Below, piece by piece: positions 34,504-43,085 of a stretch of 64,000 bases of DNA. Under the pieces are notes generated by a model. It worked only from the letters and a program-made list of their open reading frames with translations. It made no database searches and was not told the origin of the DNA. The DNA is from CAWEBF01 sp963807235. Lineage in GTDB: Bacteria > Acidobacteriota > Vicinamibacteria > Vicinamibacterales > UBA2999. The stretch spans positions 62,001 to 126,000 of the forward strand of contig CAWEBF010000024.1 of NCBI GenBank assembly GCA_963807235.1, in the 5' to 3' direction. Each line of letters begins with the position of its first letter. The stretch's first letter is position 1. The translations under genes and the position numbers were made by a program.

Positions 34504-35244
34504 GTGTCAGGCATCGGGCTGCTGAACGAAAGGCCACTCCACGCATCGCTGAAGCAGTGGTACGCGCAGCCGGGAGATCGGTTCGAGGTCCCGGTAGACG
34601 GATTTGTCATCGACATCGTCCGGGACGGTCTCTTGCTCGAAATCCAGACGGGCAAGTTCTGGTCCATCAAGCGGAAACTTGCAACGCTGGCGGCCTCACA
34701 CCAGATACGACTGATCTATCCGATCGCCCAGGAGAAATGGATCGTCCAGTTGGCGAAGGACGAGATTGGCGCCGCGGCTCGCCGCAAGTCACCCAAGAGG
34801 GGGCGACTGGAGGATCTCTTCTGGACGATGGTCAGCATCCCGCGGTTGATATCGAACGGCAATCTCTCTGTGGAAGTGCTGCTGATCAGGGAGGAAGAAG
34901 CCAGGCGGTATGCGGGCAGGCGGAAGTGGCGCAGGAAAGGCTGGGTCATCGCCGAACGGCGGTTGCTGGACGTCGTGGACCGGAGGGTGTTCGAAAAGCC
35001 GGAGGATTGGCTCGCGCTTCTTCCGGAAGGATTCGGACAGTTCACGGCCCGGGATCTTGCGGACGCGATGGGTCTCCGGTTGCAGCTGGCGCAGAGGATG
35101 GCGTATTCGTTTCGAGAGGCGAATCTCGTGAGTTTGATAGGTAAGCGGGGGCGGGCCAATCTGTACGCCATTGGCGCGACTCCTGAGCCGTTGGGGGACA
35201 GGCGACGCCGTCGACGGCGATCGGAGGAAGCATGTACGGATTGA
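34504..35244 (+). CDS. Unrecognised protein with PD-(D/E)XK-like N terminus
   Basis: A 246-residue protein from GTG 34504. The N-terminal part (FEVPVDGFVIDIVRDGLLLE then IQTGKFWSIKRKL) has the D-x(n)-E-x-Q layout of PD-(D/E)XK nucleases. The C-terminal half is basic and includes helix-turn-helix-like FTARDLADAMGLRLQLAQRM then YSFREANLVSLIGKRGRANLY. Similar proteins exist in acidobacteria and other soil bacteria, to my recollection uncharacterised. It overlaps the next gene by 13 bases. Confidence 0.6.
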   Translation: MSGIGLLNERPLHASLKQWYAQPGDRFEVPVDGFVIDIVRDGLLLEIQTGKFWSIKRKLATLAASHQIRLIYPIAQEKWIVQLAKDEIGAAARRKSPKRGRLEDLFWTMVSIPRLISNGNLSVEVLLIREEEARRYAGRRKWRRKGWVIAERRLLDVVDRRVFEKPEDWLALLPEGFGQFTARDLADAMGLRLQLAQRMAYSFREANLVSLIGKRGRANLYAIGATPEPLGDRRRRRRRSEEACTD

Positions 35245-35537
35245 TCGGAAAGGTCACTTGCGTGGCCGGCCAGCGTGACACCTTCGCGACGCTCCTGCTG
35301 GAAGGCACCCAGGCGATGGCGGGGTGTCTGAGCTATGTGGTTGCCACTGATCCGGCAGACGCGGACGCGCTCTGGATTACCGAGGTATGGGACAGTCAGG
35401 CGAGTCACAAAACCTCGCTTTCCCTGCCCGCGGTCCAGGCGGCGATCGCCAAAGGCCGTCCCCTGATTGCCGGCTTCAGCAATCGCGTGGAGACAGTCCC
35501 CATCGGCGGGCACGCCCTTCCGATGACCTCGCGGTGA
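35232..35537 (+). CDS. Antibiotic biosynthesis monooxygenase (ABM) domain protein
   Basis: A 101-residue ferredoxin-like protein: MYGLIGKVTCVAGQRDTFAT with LSYVVATDPADADALWITEV and WDSQASHKTSLSLPAVQAAI. This is the small ABM/YgiN family of cofactor-free monooxygenases or quinol-modifying enzymes. It overlaps the genes on both sides (13 and 4 bases). Confidence 0.88.
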   Translation: MYGLIGKVTCVAGQRDTFATLLLEGTQAMAGCLSYVVATDPADADALWITEVWDSQASHKTSLSLPAVQAAIAKGRPLIAGFSNRVETVPIGGHALPMTSR

Positions 35538-36241
35538 GCTCCATGATCTGGTCCGCGGTTCTCACCACGATCCTGTTGGGCCATCTGGCGCAAGGCGAAG
35601 TCACATCCAGCGGCGTCCTCTCCCGCGTGGATCACCTCGTGTACGCCACACCCGACCTCCAGCGCGGCATCGACAGGATCGAACAGCTACTCGGTCTGAG
35701 AGCCACCCCGGGTGGGCAACATCCTGGACGCGGCACACGCAACGCGCTGGTCGCACTTGGGCCGTCCAGCTATCTCGAGATCATCGGCCCCGATCCTGAA
35801 CAGCCCACGCCAGCGCAACCGCGTCCGTTCGGCATCGATGCCCTGAAGGAACCGCGGCTCGTGACGTGGGCCGCCAAGGGTGCGAACCTCGACTCCTTGG
35901 CTCGGGATGCCGCCGGCGGGGGCGTAAAGCTGGGCGAGGTGATTGCGGGCAGCCGCCGGCGGGCAGATGGTGTACTGCTCACGTGGCGCTACACGGATCC
36001 ACGGACGGTGGTCGCAGACGGCGTTGTCCCCTTCGTCATCGACTGGGGTGGGACGCCACACCCAGCCGGCACCGCCACTCCTGGAGCCACGTTGGTGGAG
36101 CTGCGTGCCGAGCATCCCGACCCGCAACCGGCTCAGGCCGCGCTCAAACGGCTTGGACTCGATCTTCGCCTGCAGCGGGGCCCGCGGGCGGGCTTGATCG
36201 CCACTATCGACAGTCCTCGCGGCCGCGTGGAGCTGCGGTAG
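35534..36241 (+). CDS. Exported VOC/glyoxalase-like protein
   Basis: A 235-residue protein with a short hydrophobic N terminus (MIWSAVLTTILLGHLAQGE) and a glyoxalase_3-type domain: VDHLVYATPDLQRGIDRIEQ (metal His), GTRNALVALGPSSYLEIIGP (Glu) and PFVIDWGGTPHPAG. The start is GTG 35534 overlapping the previous stop (GTGA), or ATG 35543. Substrate unknown. Confidence 0.82.
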   Translation: MSSMIWSAVLTTILLGHLAQGEVTSSGVLSRVDHLVYATPDLQRGIDRIEQLLGLRATPGGQHPGRGTRNALVALGPSSYLEIIGPDPEQPTPAQPRPFGIDALKEPRLVTWAAKGANLDSLARDAAGGGVKLGEVIAGSRRRADGVLLTWRYTDPRTVVADGVVPFVIDWGGTPHPAGTATPGATLVELRAEHPDPQPAQAALKRLGLDLRLQRGPRAGLIATIDSPRGRVELR

Positions 36242-36278
36242 ACAGCGGACGCGTTCCCTGAGGGACGCAGTGCTCCCT

Positions 36279-37268
36279 TTAGGGACGCAGGCGCCGGATT
36301 CGCTGGATGAGCGCTGTGTCGTTCGGAAAGAGGCCAGCCGCAGGGAGGCGAGTCAGCAGATCCGCCCAGACGGGCTCTTTCGCGAATACGGCCTTGAAGA
36401 TCGGCGCCGCCTCCGCTTCGCGCCCGATCGACGCGAGCGTGACGGCGTGCCAGAACGGCAATTCGAGGATCTCCGGGGCGAGCTTGCTGGCCGCGGCATA
36501 CTCGCGCAGCGCCTGATCCACCTTCTTCTCCGTCATCAGCTCGTCGCCGCGGTTCGCGTGCGCGTAGGCGCGTTGGAGGCGGACCAGCCTGCGCAGCTCC
36601 CGGATCGGCTCGGGATTGTCGTCCACACGGAGATCGAACGTCCGATCGCCCCCCACCCAGGGCCGCCCTGTGCCCTTGGCTTTCACGATCAGCAACGCGG
36701 CCGACTGCTTGCCGCGCATGTCGCCCCCGGCCGCCTGGCCCGCATCGAGCGCGGCCAGCATGCGGTCGGCGAGGTCTCCCTTCGTGCGTTCGAAGGCAGC
36801 GGCCATCGCCGGCCACACCTTGGCATTGGCCATCATGTTGGCTTGGGCGGAGAAATCGCGGCCGATGTGGTGACCTGCCGCCGCGATGGCGGACTTGCCG
36901 GTGTAGGCGGAAGCTCGCCCCGCCGAATCCACCATGGCGACCTGGCGTCCATCACGCTGCTGATCGGCGGCGACCAGCTGCTGCAGCGCAGCGGGCGCCC
37001 GCACGCCCTTCCGCATCAGCTCCAGCCCTCGCGGTCCGTAGGCCGGGTCGATGAACGACTGCGTGGCAACAGCACCGACGCCCGCCTCGGCCCACGTCAC
37101 CACGGAACCCACGGAGAACCAGTGCGACTGCACGGCCACGCCCATCTCGCCCGTGGCGGCGTCGCGGGCGACGATGGAGAAGGTGTGCGCAAGCGGACCG
37201 CCCGGCGCGCCCGCGAGCCCGATTGACATCAGCCCGAACGCGAGAAGGCACGAGAACGTCGATCGCAT
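36279..37268 (-). CDS. DUF1028 protein (Ntn-hydrolase-like), exported
   Basis: A 329-residue protein. A signal peptide (MRSTFSCLLAFGLMSIGLAG) leads into the DUF1028 domain: HTFSIVARDAATGEMGVAVQ, VGAVATQSFIDPAYGPRGLE, KSAIAAAGHHIGRDFSAQAN and DLRVDDNPEPIRELRRL. A TPR-like segment (ALREYAAASKLAPEILELPF) fills the C terminus. DUF1028 proteins have an Ntn-hydrolase-like fold without a defined reaction. Confidence 0.88.
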   Translation of the reverse strand: MRSTFSCLLAFGLMSIGLAGAPGGPLAHTFSIVARDAATGEMGVAVQSHWFSVGSVVTWAEAGVGAVATQSFIDPAYGPRGLELMRKGVRAPAALQQLVAADQQRDGRQVAMVDSAGRASAYTGKSAIAAAGHHIGRDFSAQANMMANAKVWPAMAAAFERTKGDLADRMLAALDAGQAAGGDMRGKQSAALLIVKAKGTGRPWVGGDRTFDLRVDDNPEPIRELRRLVRLQRAYAHANRGDELMTEKKVDQALREYAAASKLAPEILELPFWHAVTLASIGREAEAAPIFKAVFAKEPVWADLLTRLPAAGLFPNDTALIQRIRRLRP

Positions 37269-37337
37269 GGTGCCTGTAATATACGCCCACGATTCATGAG
37301 GCCGTGGAGCGCAGGGACTCACACGGCAGGAGGAAAC

Positions 37338-38183
37338 ATGCGCGGAAGAATCGCGACCGCTGTGCTGCTCTGCCTGGCTCTGACCGTCTCGGCGGATGCC
37401 CAGTGGATCAACCATCCGTCCGCCGGGATTCCCAGAACCAGCGACGGCAAGCCGAACCTGTCGGCGCGTACACCGACCATGGCGGACGGCAAGCCGGATC
37501 TGAGCGGCGTCTGGACAACCGACAACACGCCATTGGCGGAGCTGGAGCGTCTGTTTCCGGGCATGAGCGACCTTTCGGTTCCGGGGGACGGCCCCGAGGT
37601 GGTGAACAAGTACTTCATCAACCTGCTGACCGATTTCAAGCCCGAGGACTCTCCGCTGCGCCAGGAGTTCGTGCCACTGCTGCTGCAGCGCGGAGTCGAG
37701 GGACAGAGCAAGGACATCCCGAGCGCAAGGTGCCTGCCTACGGGCGTGCCGATGGGCGACCTGCTGGCCCTCCCCCGCAGGTTCGTCCAGGTGCCGGGGT
37801 TGCTCGTGATGCTCTCCGAGGCCAACCCGCAGCGGCTCGTCTACACCGACGGGAGAAAGCCTCCCGTCGATCCACAACCCGCCTGGCTGGGCTACTCAGT
37901 CGGTTCGTGGGACGGTGACACGCTCGTGATCGAAACCCGCGGCTTCAACGACAAGACGTGGCTCGATGCCTTCGGTCATCCGCGCAGCGAGGCCATGCGG
38001 ATCACGGAGCGCCTCAGGCGCCGCGACTTCGGCCACCTGGACGTGCAGGTGACGATCGACGATGCCACGATGTACACGAGGCCGTTTTCGATCCGGTACT
38101 CAGTGACGCTGACGCCGGATACCGACCTGCTAGAAACCGTGTGCGAGAACGAACGGGACGTGCCGCACCTGGTAGGCAAGTAG
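37338..38183 (+). CDS. Secreted DGKPDLSG-family protein (paralogue 3)
   Basis: A 281-residue exported protein. AGGAGG precedes the ATG at 37338, which gives the signal peptide MRGRIATAVLLCLALTVSADAQ. It has two copies of the signature (SDGKPNLSA, ADGKPDLSGVW), then RLVYTDGRKPPVDPQPAWLG, GSWDGDTLVIETRGFNDKTW and ETVCENERDVPHL. It differs from paralogues 1 and 2 in lacking CHEGNY and is closer to the short subgroup. Function unknown. Confidence 0.85.
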   Translation: MRGRIATAVLLCLALTVSADAQWINHPSAGIPRTSDGKPNLSARTPTMADGKPDLSGVWTTDNTPLAELERLFPGMSDLSVPGDGPEVVNKYFINLLTDFKPEDSPLRQEFVPLLLQRGVEGQSKDIPSARCLPTGVPMGDLLALPRRFVQVPGLLVMLSEANPQRLVYTDGRKPPVDPQPAWLGYSVGSWDGDTLVIETRGFNDKTWLDAFGHPRSEAMRITERLRRRDFGHLDVQVTIDDATMYTRPFSIRYSVTLTPDTDLLETVCENERDVPHLVGK

Positions 38184-38198
38184 CCCTCCCGCGCCGAC

Positions 38199-38585
38199 GT
38201 GTACACAGGACGTCGCGTCTTTCGAGCGGGCCCGGTCATGGTCGGGATCATGATCGCCCTTACCCTCGGCTTCGCCGCCGGCGCGATCTTCACCTACAGG
38301 ACGGCCGGCTGGACCTGGGTGTCGATCGGTTTCGCCCTCACCACGATGGTGCTCGGTCTCGGAAGCGTGATCGAGTCGCTGGTGCAACGAATCGAGCTCA
38401 CGGACGACGCCGTAGTGGTGACGCGGCTCACGGGTAAACAGAGGATTCCCCGCGACTCGATCCAGCGCGTCGAGGAGGCCAAGGGCGTGCCGCCAGCGCT
38501 GCTGCTCCGCGACGGCCAGTGGGTGAAGCTGCCGTCGGTTGGGTCGTATGTCGGCAACTCCATCCGGAGCTGGCTCAAGGGCTGA
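38199..38585 (+). CDS. Small membrane protein with PH-like domain
   Basis: A 128-residue protein: two hydrophobic helices (VMVGIMIALTLGFAAGAIF; WVSIGFALTTMVLGLGSVI) followed by a beta-rich segment (RIELTDDAVVVTRLTGKQRI then PRDSIQRVEEAKG) resembling bacterial PH/DUF304-type domains. GTG start. Its 3' end overlaps the convergent dehydrogenase gene by 11 bases. Confidence 0.65.
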   Translation: MYTGRRVFRAGPVMVGIMIALTLGFAAGAIFTYRTAGWTWVSIGFALTTMVLGLGSVIESLVQRIELTDDAVVVTRLTGKQRIPRDSIQRVEEAKGVPPALLLRDGQWVKLPSVGSYVGNSIRSWLKG

Positions 38586-39474
38586 CCTGCGGCACCCCTG
38601 ACATCTGAGCCAGCACCTTGTACAGGACGGCGAAATCCTGCTCCCCAAGACCCTGCGCGCGAGCGGACGACAAGAACTCGTTGACCACGGCGCCGGTCGG
38701 CAACGTCACCTGCACCTCGCGGGCCAGCTCGAGCGCGAGCGTCACATCCTTTTGCATCATGTTCGCGCTGAACATCGGCTGCTCGGGCATCTTCAGGACG
38801 CACGGTCCCTTGTATTGGACCAGCGGCGACGCGATCGCGCTATTGGTCAGCACCTCAATCGCCGTTTCGCGGGAAACGCCGGCCTTCTCGGCCAGAACGA
38901 CGCTCTCTGCCAACGCCAGCATCTGGACGGCGATACTGATGTTGGTCGCGAGCTTCATGGACAATGCGAGGCCGTTCTCGCCGATGTAAGTGACTTTCTG
39001 GCCGATGTCCTCGAGCAGCGGCTTGGCGCGGTCGAAGGTCGCGCGATGTCCTCCGACCATGATCGACAGCTTGCCCGATTCCACCATCCCGATGCTGCCC
39101 GATACCGGTGCGTCGATCATGTCGGCGCCTTTTTCCCGCGCCTTGGCCGCCAGCGCGCGGCTGGTGGCAGGGCCGACCGTGCTCATGTCGATGAGCAGCT
39201 TGCCGGTGCCGAGGCCGGCCAGCAGTCCGTCCGGTCCCTCCGACGCGCCTTCGAGCGCCGCGGTGTTGGTCACCATGACGAAAGTCGTGTCGGCGGCTTC
39301 ACACACGGCGCGAGGCGAGGACGCCCACTTTCCGCCCATTGCGACCAGCTCCGGCTGCTTCGCAGGAAAGAGATCGTAGCCCGTCACCACGTGCCCCTTG
39401 GCCAGCAAGCGTTTGGTGATCCGGCTGCCCATTGCCCCGAGCCCGACAAATCCAAGATTAGCCATAACCGCCAT
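38575..39474 (-). CDS. NAD(P)-dependent beta-hydroxyacid dehydrogenase
   Basis: A 299-residue enzyme of the 3-hydroxyisobutyrate dehydrogenase / glyoxylate reductase family. The Rossmann motif is LGFVGLGAMGSRITKRLLAKGH, the substrate motif DAPVSGSIGMVESGKLSIMVGG, and the catalytic Lys is in LALSMKLATNISIAVQMLAL. The exact substrate is undetermined. It lies one base from the fatty-acid transporter gene (next upstream), likely one operon. Confidence 0.92.
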   Translation of the reverse strand: MAVMANLGFVGLGAMGSRITKRLLAKGHVVTGYDLFPAKQPELVAMGGKWASSPRAVCEAADTTFVMVTNTAALEGASEGPDGLLAGLGTGKLLIDMSTVGPATSRALAAKAREKGADMIDAPVSGSIGMVESGKLSIMVGGHRATFDRAKPLLEDIGQKVTYIGENGLALSMKLATNISIAVQMLALAESVVLAEKAGVSRETAIEVLTNSAIASPLVQYKGPCVLKMPEQPMFSANMMQKDVTLALELAREVQVTLPTGAVVNEFLSSARAQGLGEQDFAVLYKVLAQMSGVPQVSP

Positions 39475-39475
39475 T

Positions 39476-40891
39476 CTACGGGAGGACCGGGGGCACGTAG
39501 GTGAGGGTGTAGTTGAGGACCCAGACCAGGAACAGTACCAGCGGCACGTGAACCACGAACTGCAGCATCGAGTAGCCGACGATGTCGCGTGCTTTGAGCC
39601 CCAGGATGCCGACGAGCGGCAGCATCCAGAACGGGTGAATGAGGTTGGCCAAAGCCTCGGTGGCGTTGTACGTCTGGACCACCCACCCCAGGTGCACCTC
39701 GAGCGACTTGGCGGCCTCCAGCATGTAGGGCGCCTCGATCAGCCACTTGCCGCCCGCCGACGGGATGAAGAGGCCCAGGAACGCCGAGTAGATGCCGATC
39801 ATCACCGGGTAGGTGTGCTGCGTGGAAATGGATACGAAGAAGTGCGCCATCTGCGTCGCCAGCCCCGACTCGGTCAGCATCTTCACGATGCCGGCGTACA
39901 TCGGATACTGAATCAGCACGCCACCTACTGGCGTAATCGCGGCGCCGATCGCCTGCACGAACGACTTGGGCCGCCAGTGCAGCAGCAGGCCGACGACCAG
40001 GAACATGAAAATGTACTGGTTCAGCTGCAGCAGGATGCCCAGGCCGTTCAGCGACACTTCGCGCGCCAGGTAGCCGAACCCCAGAAGCGCGATCACGATG
40101 GTCAGAAACGGGCTGTACTCGAGCCATTCCCCCGGCGTATGGCGCGCGCCGATGTCGTGCGACACCCGTTGGTAGGCCACGCCCATCTCGGCCATGCCCT
40201 TGGCCAGCGAAGGCGGCGGGGCCGAGTAGTAGGACACGCCCATCGAAACCACGATCAGCGCGCCGGCGATGACCAGGCTCTGCCAGAGGCCGAGCGTCTG
40301 GCTGAGGGGGATGACCCCGCTGATCTTCTCCACCGCATCGGGCAGCGACGCCGACGACGCCATGATCAGGGCCGCCGACGACGACAACCCCAGCGCCCAC
40401 ACGCTGCCGACGCCCAGGTAGGCCGCGGCGCCGATGGCGCGATAGTCCGCGCCCTTCACGCGATGAGCGACTTCCTTGGCCAGGAGCCCGCTGAAGATCA
40501 GGCTGAAGCTCCAGGACAGCAGCGACGCCAGCATCGAGAACAGGCCCACGTAGGCCGCCGCGCCAGGGCCCGTCGTCGGGAAGGCGGCCAGCTTGCGCAC
40601 AACGGCATACACCGGCGGCGCCGTCGCCACCGCGTAGCCGGTGACCACGATCATCGACATCTGGATGGTGAACGTGGTCAAGTCCCAGAAACCCGAGCCG
40701 AATCGCTGCGCCGTGTCCAGAACCGAGCTGCCCGACAGGACGCTGGCAGTGGCCACGACCGCGGTGGCGGCGAGGGCAAGGGCGAAGGCGTCGGGAAACC
40801 AGCGCTCGAACCAGTCGGAGAGCCGCAGGCCCAGGGTTGCCAGCGACGAACGGTCGGCTGCGGTCTGAGAAGGCACGGTCTGAGAGGTCAT
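39476..40891 (-). CDS. Short-chain fatty acid transporter (AtoE family)
   Basis: A 471-residue membrane protein with about twelve helices and the family signatures WFPDAFALALAATAVVA, FSMLASLLSWSFSLIFSGLL, and the late SAFLGLFIPSAGGKWLIEAP followed by LIHPFWMLPLVGI. Family members import short-chain fatty acids. With the adjacent hydroxyacid dehydrogenase, and the 2-oxoacid dehydrogenase operon reading the other way, it suggests short-chain acid metabolism. Confidence 0.92.
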   Translation of the reverse strand: MTSQTVPSQTAADRSSLATLGLRLSDWFERWFPDAFALALAATAVVATASVLSGSSVLDTAQRFGSGFWDLTTFTIQMSMIVVTGYAVATAPPVYAVVRKLAAFPTTGPGAAAYVGLFSMLASLLSWSFSLIFSGLLAKEVAHRVKGADYRAIGAAAYLGVGSVWALGLSSSAALIMASSASLPDAVEKISGVIPLSQTLGLWQSLVIAGALIVVSMGVSYYSAPPPSLAKGMAEMGVAYQRVSHDIGARHTPGEWLEYSPFLTIVIALLGFGYLAREVSLNGLGILLQLNQYIFMFLVVGLLLHWRPKSFVQAIGAAITPVGGVLIQYPMYAGIVKMLTESGLATQMAHFFVSISTQHTYPVMIGIYSAFLGLFIPSAGGKWLIEAPYMLEAAKSLEVHLGWVVQTYNATEALANLIHPFWMLPLVGILGLKARDIVGYSMLQFVVHVPLVLFLVWVLNYTLTYVPPVLP

Positions 40892-40960
40892 GGAAGGCCG
40901 ATAGAAACGGCGAATATATCAGAAGCGCCTTTGCCGAAAACGCGGAGGCGCCGGGTGCGC

Positions 40961-40969
40961 TGCTATAAT
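40961..40969 (+). promoter_or_regulatory. Extended -10 promoter of the 2-oxoacid dehydrogenase operon
   Basis: TGCTATAAT contains a perfect TATAAT preceded by TG one base before, an extended -10 element, 68 bases before the E1 alpha ATG in an otherwise empty divergent gap (40892-41037). No good -35 at the standard distance. Confidence 0.55.
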
Positions 40970-41037
40970 CAACGGCTGTCTTCTCTGTTGAGTGCGGCCG
41001 TTTTCCAGGTGCTGGCCAAGCTGTCAGGAGTGAGTGA

Positions 41038-42034
41038 ATGAGTGCTGCGAAGGGCAAGGCGCCCGCCTCGGACATCAGCCGCGACCAGCTGCTGCGGTTC
41101 TACCGCCAGATGGTGGCCATCCGGTTGTTCGAGGAGCGGGTCAACGATCTCTATACGCGCGCGCTGATGCCGGGCCTCGCACACCTGTACATCGGGGAAG
41201 AGGCCATCGCCGTCGGCGTTTGCGAGGCGCTGAACCGGGACGACTACGTGACCAGCACCCACCGCGGCCACGGGCACTGTCTGGCCAAGGGCGCCGACTC
41301 CCAACCTGATGTTCGCGGAACTGCTCGGCAAGGAAGCCGGCTACTGCAAGGGCAAGGGCGGGTCGATGCACATCGCCGACCCCGGCACCGGCAATCTGGG
41401 CGCCAACGCCATCGTGGGCGGGAGCGCCGGCATCGCCACGGGCGCGGCGTATGCCTCCAAGTACCTCAAGAACGGCCGCGTGGCCGTGTGCTTCTTCGGC
41501 GAAGGCGCGCTGGGGCAGGGGCTCCTGTACGAGGAGATGAACCTGGCGCAGCTGTGGAAGCTGCCGGTGATTTTCGTGTGCGAGAACAACGGCTACAACG
41601 AGTACACGCACTTCTCCGAGTCCACCGCGGGCGACGTGCCGGCCCGCGCCCAGGCCTTCGGCATCGCCACCGAGACGGCCGACGGCCAGAACGTGCGCGA
41701 GGTCAACAGGCTGGCAGCCATCTATATCGAGCGCGCCCGGCGCGGCGAGGGGCCGGCGTTCCTCGAGTTCAAGACCTATCGCTACCACGGGCACCACGTG
41801 GGCGACATCGCCCGCGCCTACTACCGGCCGAAGGCCGAGGAGCAGGAGTGGGTCACCACGCGCGACCCGATCACGCTGCACGGCGAGTGGCTGATGTCGA
41901 ACGGCGTGGCCGATCGCGCGACGCTGGATCAGATCCAGGAAGAGCTGGTCATCGAGATGGACGCCGCCGTGGAGTTTGCCGTCGCGTCACCGTATCCCGA
42001 CCCGGTCCGCGTGACCGAGGACATCTACGCCTGA
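41038..42034 (+). CDS. 2-oxoacid dehydrogenase E1 component, alpha subunit, one frameshift
   Basis: Thiamine-diphosphate-dependent decarboxylase subunit. The N terminus (LLRFYRQMVAIRLFEERVND, HLYIGEEAIAVGVCEAL, STHRGHGHCLAKGAD) and the remainder (LMFAELLGKEAGYCKGKGGS, the ThDP motif VCFFGEGALGQG...ENNGYNEY, and YRYHGHHVGDIA) lie in two frames joined near 41300, where one extra base is present. Restored length is about 331 residues. It resembles pyruvate/acetoin dehydrogenase E1 alpha. With no E3 gene and no acetoin regulator in view, the substrate is not settled. Confidence 0.9.
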
Positions 42035-42043
42035 GACCCCGCC

Positions 42044-43047
42044 ATGGCAGAAACAGCATTTGCGGTTCGGGAACTGACGTTCGGCGACGCCATCAAGGAG
42101 GCGATTGCCGAAGAGATGCGGCGCGACCCCAAGGTCATCCTGATGGGCGAGGACGTGGCCGAGGCGGGCACCACCTTCAAGGTGCTCACCGGCCTGGTGG
42201 ACGAGTTTGGCAAGGACCGCGATCATCGACACGCCGATTTCGGAAGCCGGCTTCACCGGGCTGGGGGTGGGCGCCGCCATGGCGGGCCTGCGTCCGATCA
42301 TCGACATCATGTTCGGCGACTTCATGACGATCATCATGGACCAGCTGGTGAACCAGGCGGCCAAGATCCACTACATGTCGGGCGGCCACTGGAAGGTGCC
42401 GATGGTCGTGCGGTGCACGATGGGCGCCACGCGCCGATCGGCCGCGCAGCACTCGCAGTCGCTGCACGCCTGGCCGAGCCATGTGCCCGGCCTCAAGGTG
42501 GTGGTGCCGTCCACGCCGTATGACGCGAAGGGCCTTTTCAAGGCCGCGGTGCGCGACGACAACCCCGTGGTGATCTTCGAGCACAAGATCAGCTACCGCA
42601 AGGTGAAGGGGCCGGTGCCGGACGAGGATTACATCATTCCGCTGGGCGTCGCCGACGTGAAGCGCGAAGGCACCGACATCACCCTGGTGGCGCTGAGCAG
42701 CATGGTCCAGACCGCGCTCGGCGCGGCGCAGATGCTGGAGGAAGTCGGCATCAGCGCGGAGGTGGTCGATCCGCGTACCGACCTGGCCGCTGGACGAGCG
42801 CACGCTCGTCGAATCGGTGAAGAAGACGTCGCGCTGCATCGTGATCGACGAGGGCTACGGCCGCTACGGCGTGACGGGTGAGCTGGCGTCGGTCATCCAG
42901 GAGGGCGCGTTCTACCACCTGGATGCGCCGGTGCGCCGGATGGGCGCGATGCACGTGCCGATTCCCTTCTCGCCGTCGCTCGAGGACGTCACCGTGCCGA
43001 ACGAACGTCAGGTATTCGACGTAGCCCGCGAACTATGTAACAAGTAG
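42044..43047 (+). CDS. 2-oxoacid dehydrogenase E1 component, beta subunit, two frameshifts
   Basis: Reads MAETAFAVRELTFGDAIKEA, VILMGEDVAEAGTTFKVLTG, then after a shift near 42220 IIDTPISEAGFTGLGVGAAM, GATRRSAAQHSQSLHAWPSH, VVVPSTPYDAKGLFKAA, and after a second shift near 42790 PLDERTLVESVKKTSRCIVI to the end. All belong to the transketolase-like beta subunit, which completes the E1 active site. Ten bases separate it from E1 alpha. Restored length is about 334 residues. Confidence 0.9.
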
Positions 43048-43055
43048 AGGACATT

Positions 43056-43074
43056 GGGGTCGGGCTTAATTTCT
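43056..43074 (+). repeat. REP-like repeat, copy 1
   Basis: GGGGTCGGGCTTAATTTCT lies between the E1 beta and M24 genes. The block GGGGTCGGGCYTAATT recurs at 45728 and, inverted, at 49179. Confidence 0.7.
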
Positions 43075-43085
43075 GGAGCAGAACC

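Noticed and set aside
39398..41041. Plus-strand open frame of 547 codons
   Set aside because: Antisense to the AtoE-family transporter and the end of the hydroxyacid dehydrogenase; Arg/Gln/His-rich shadow.
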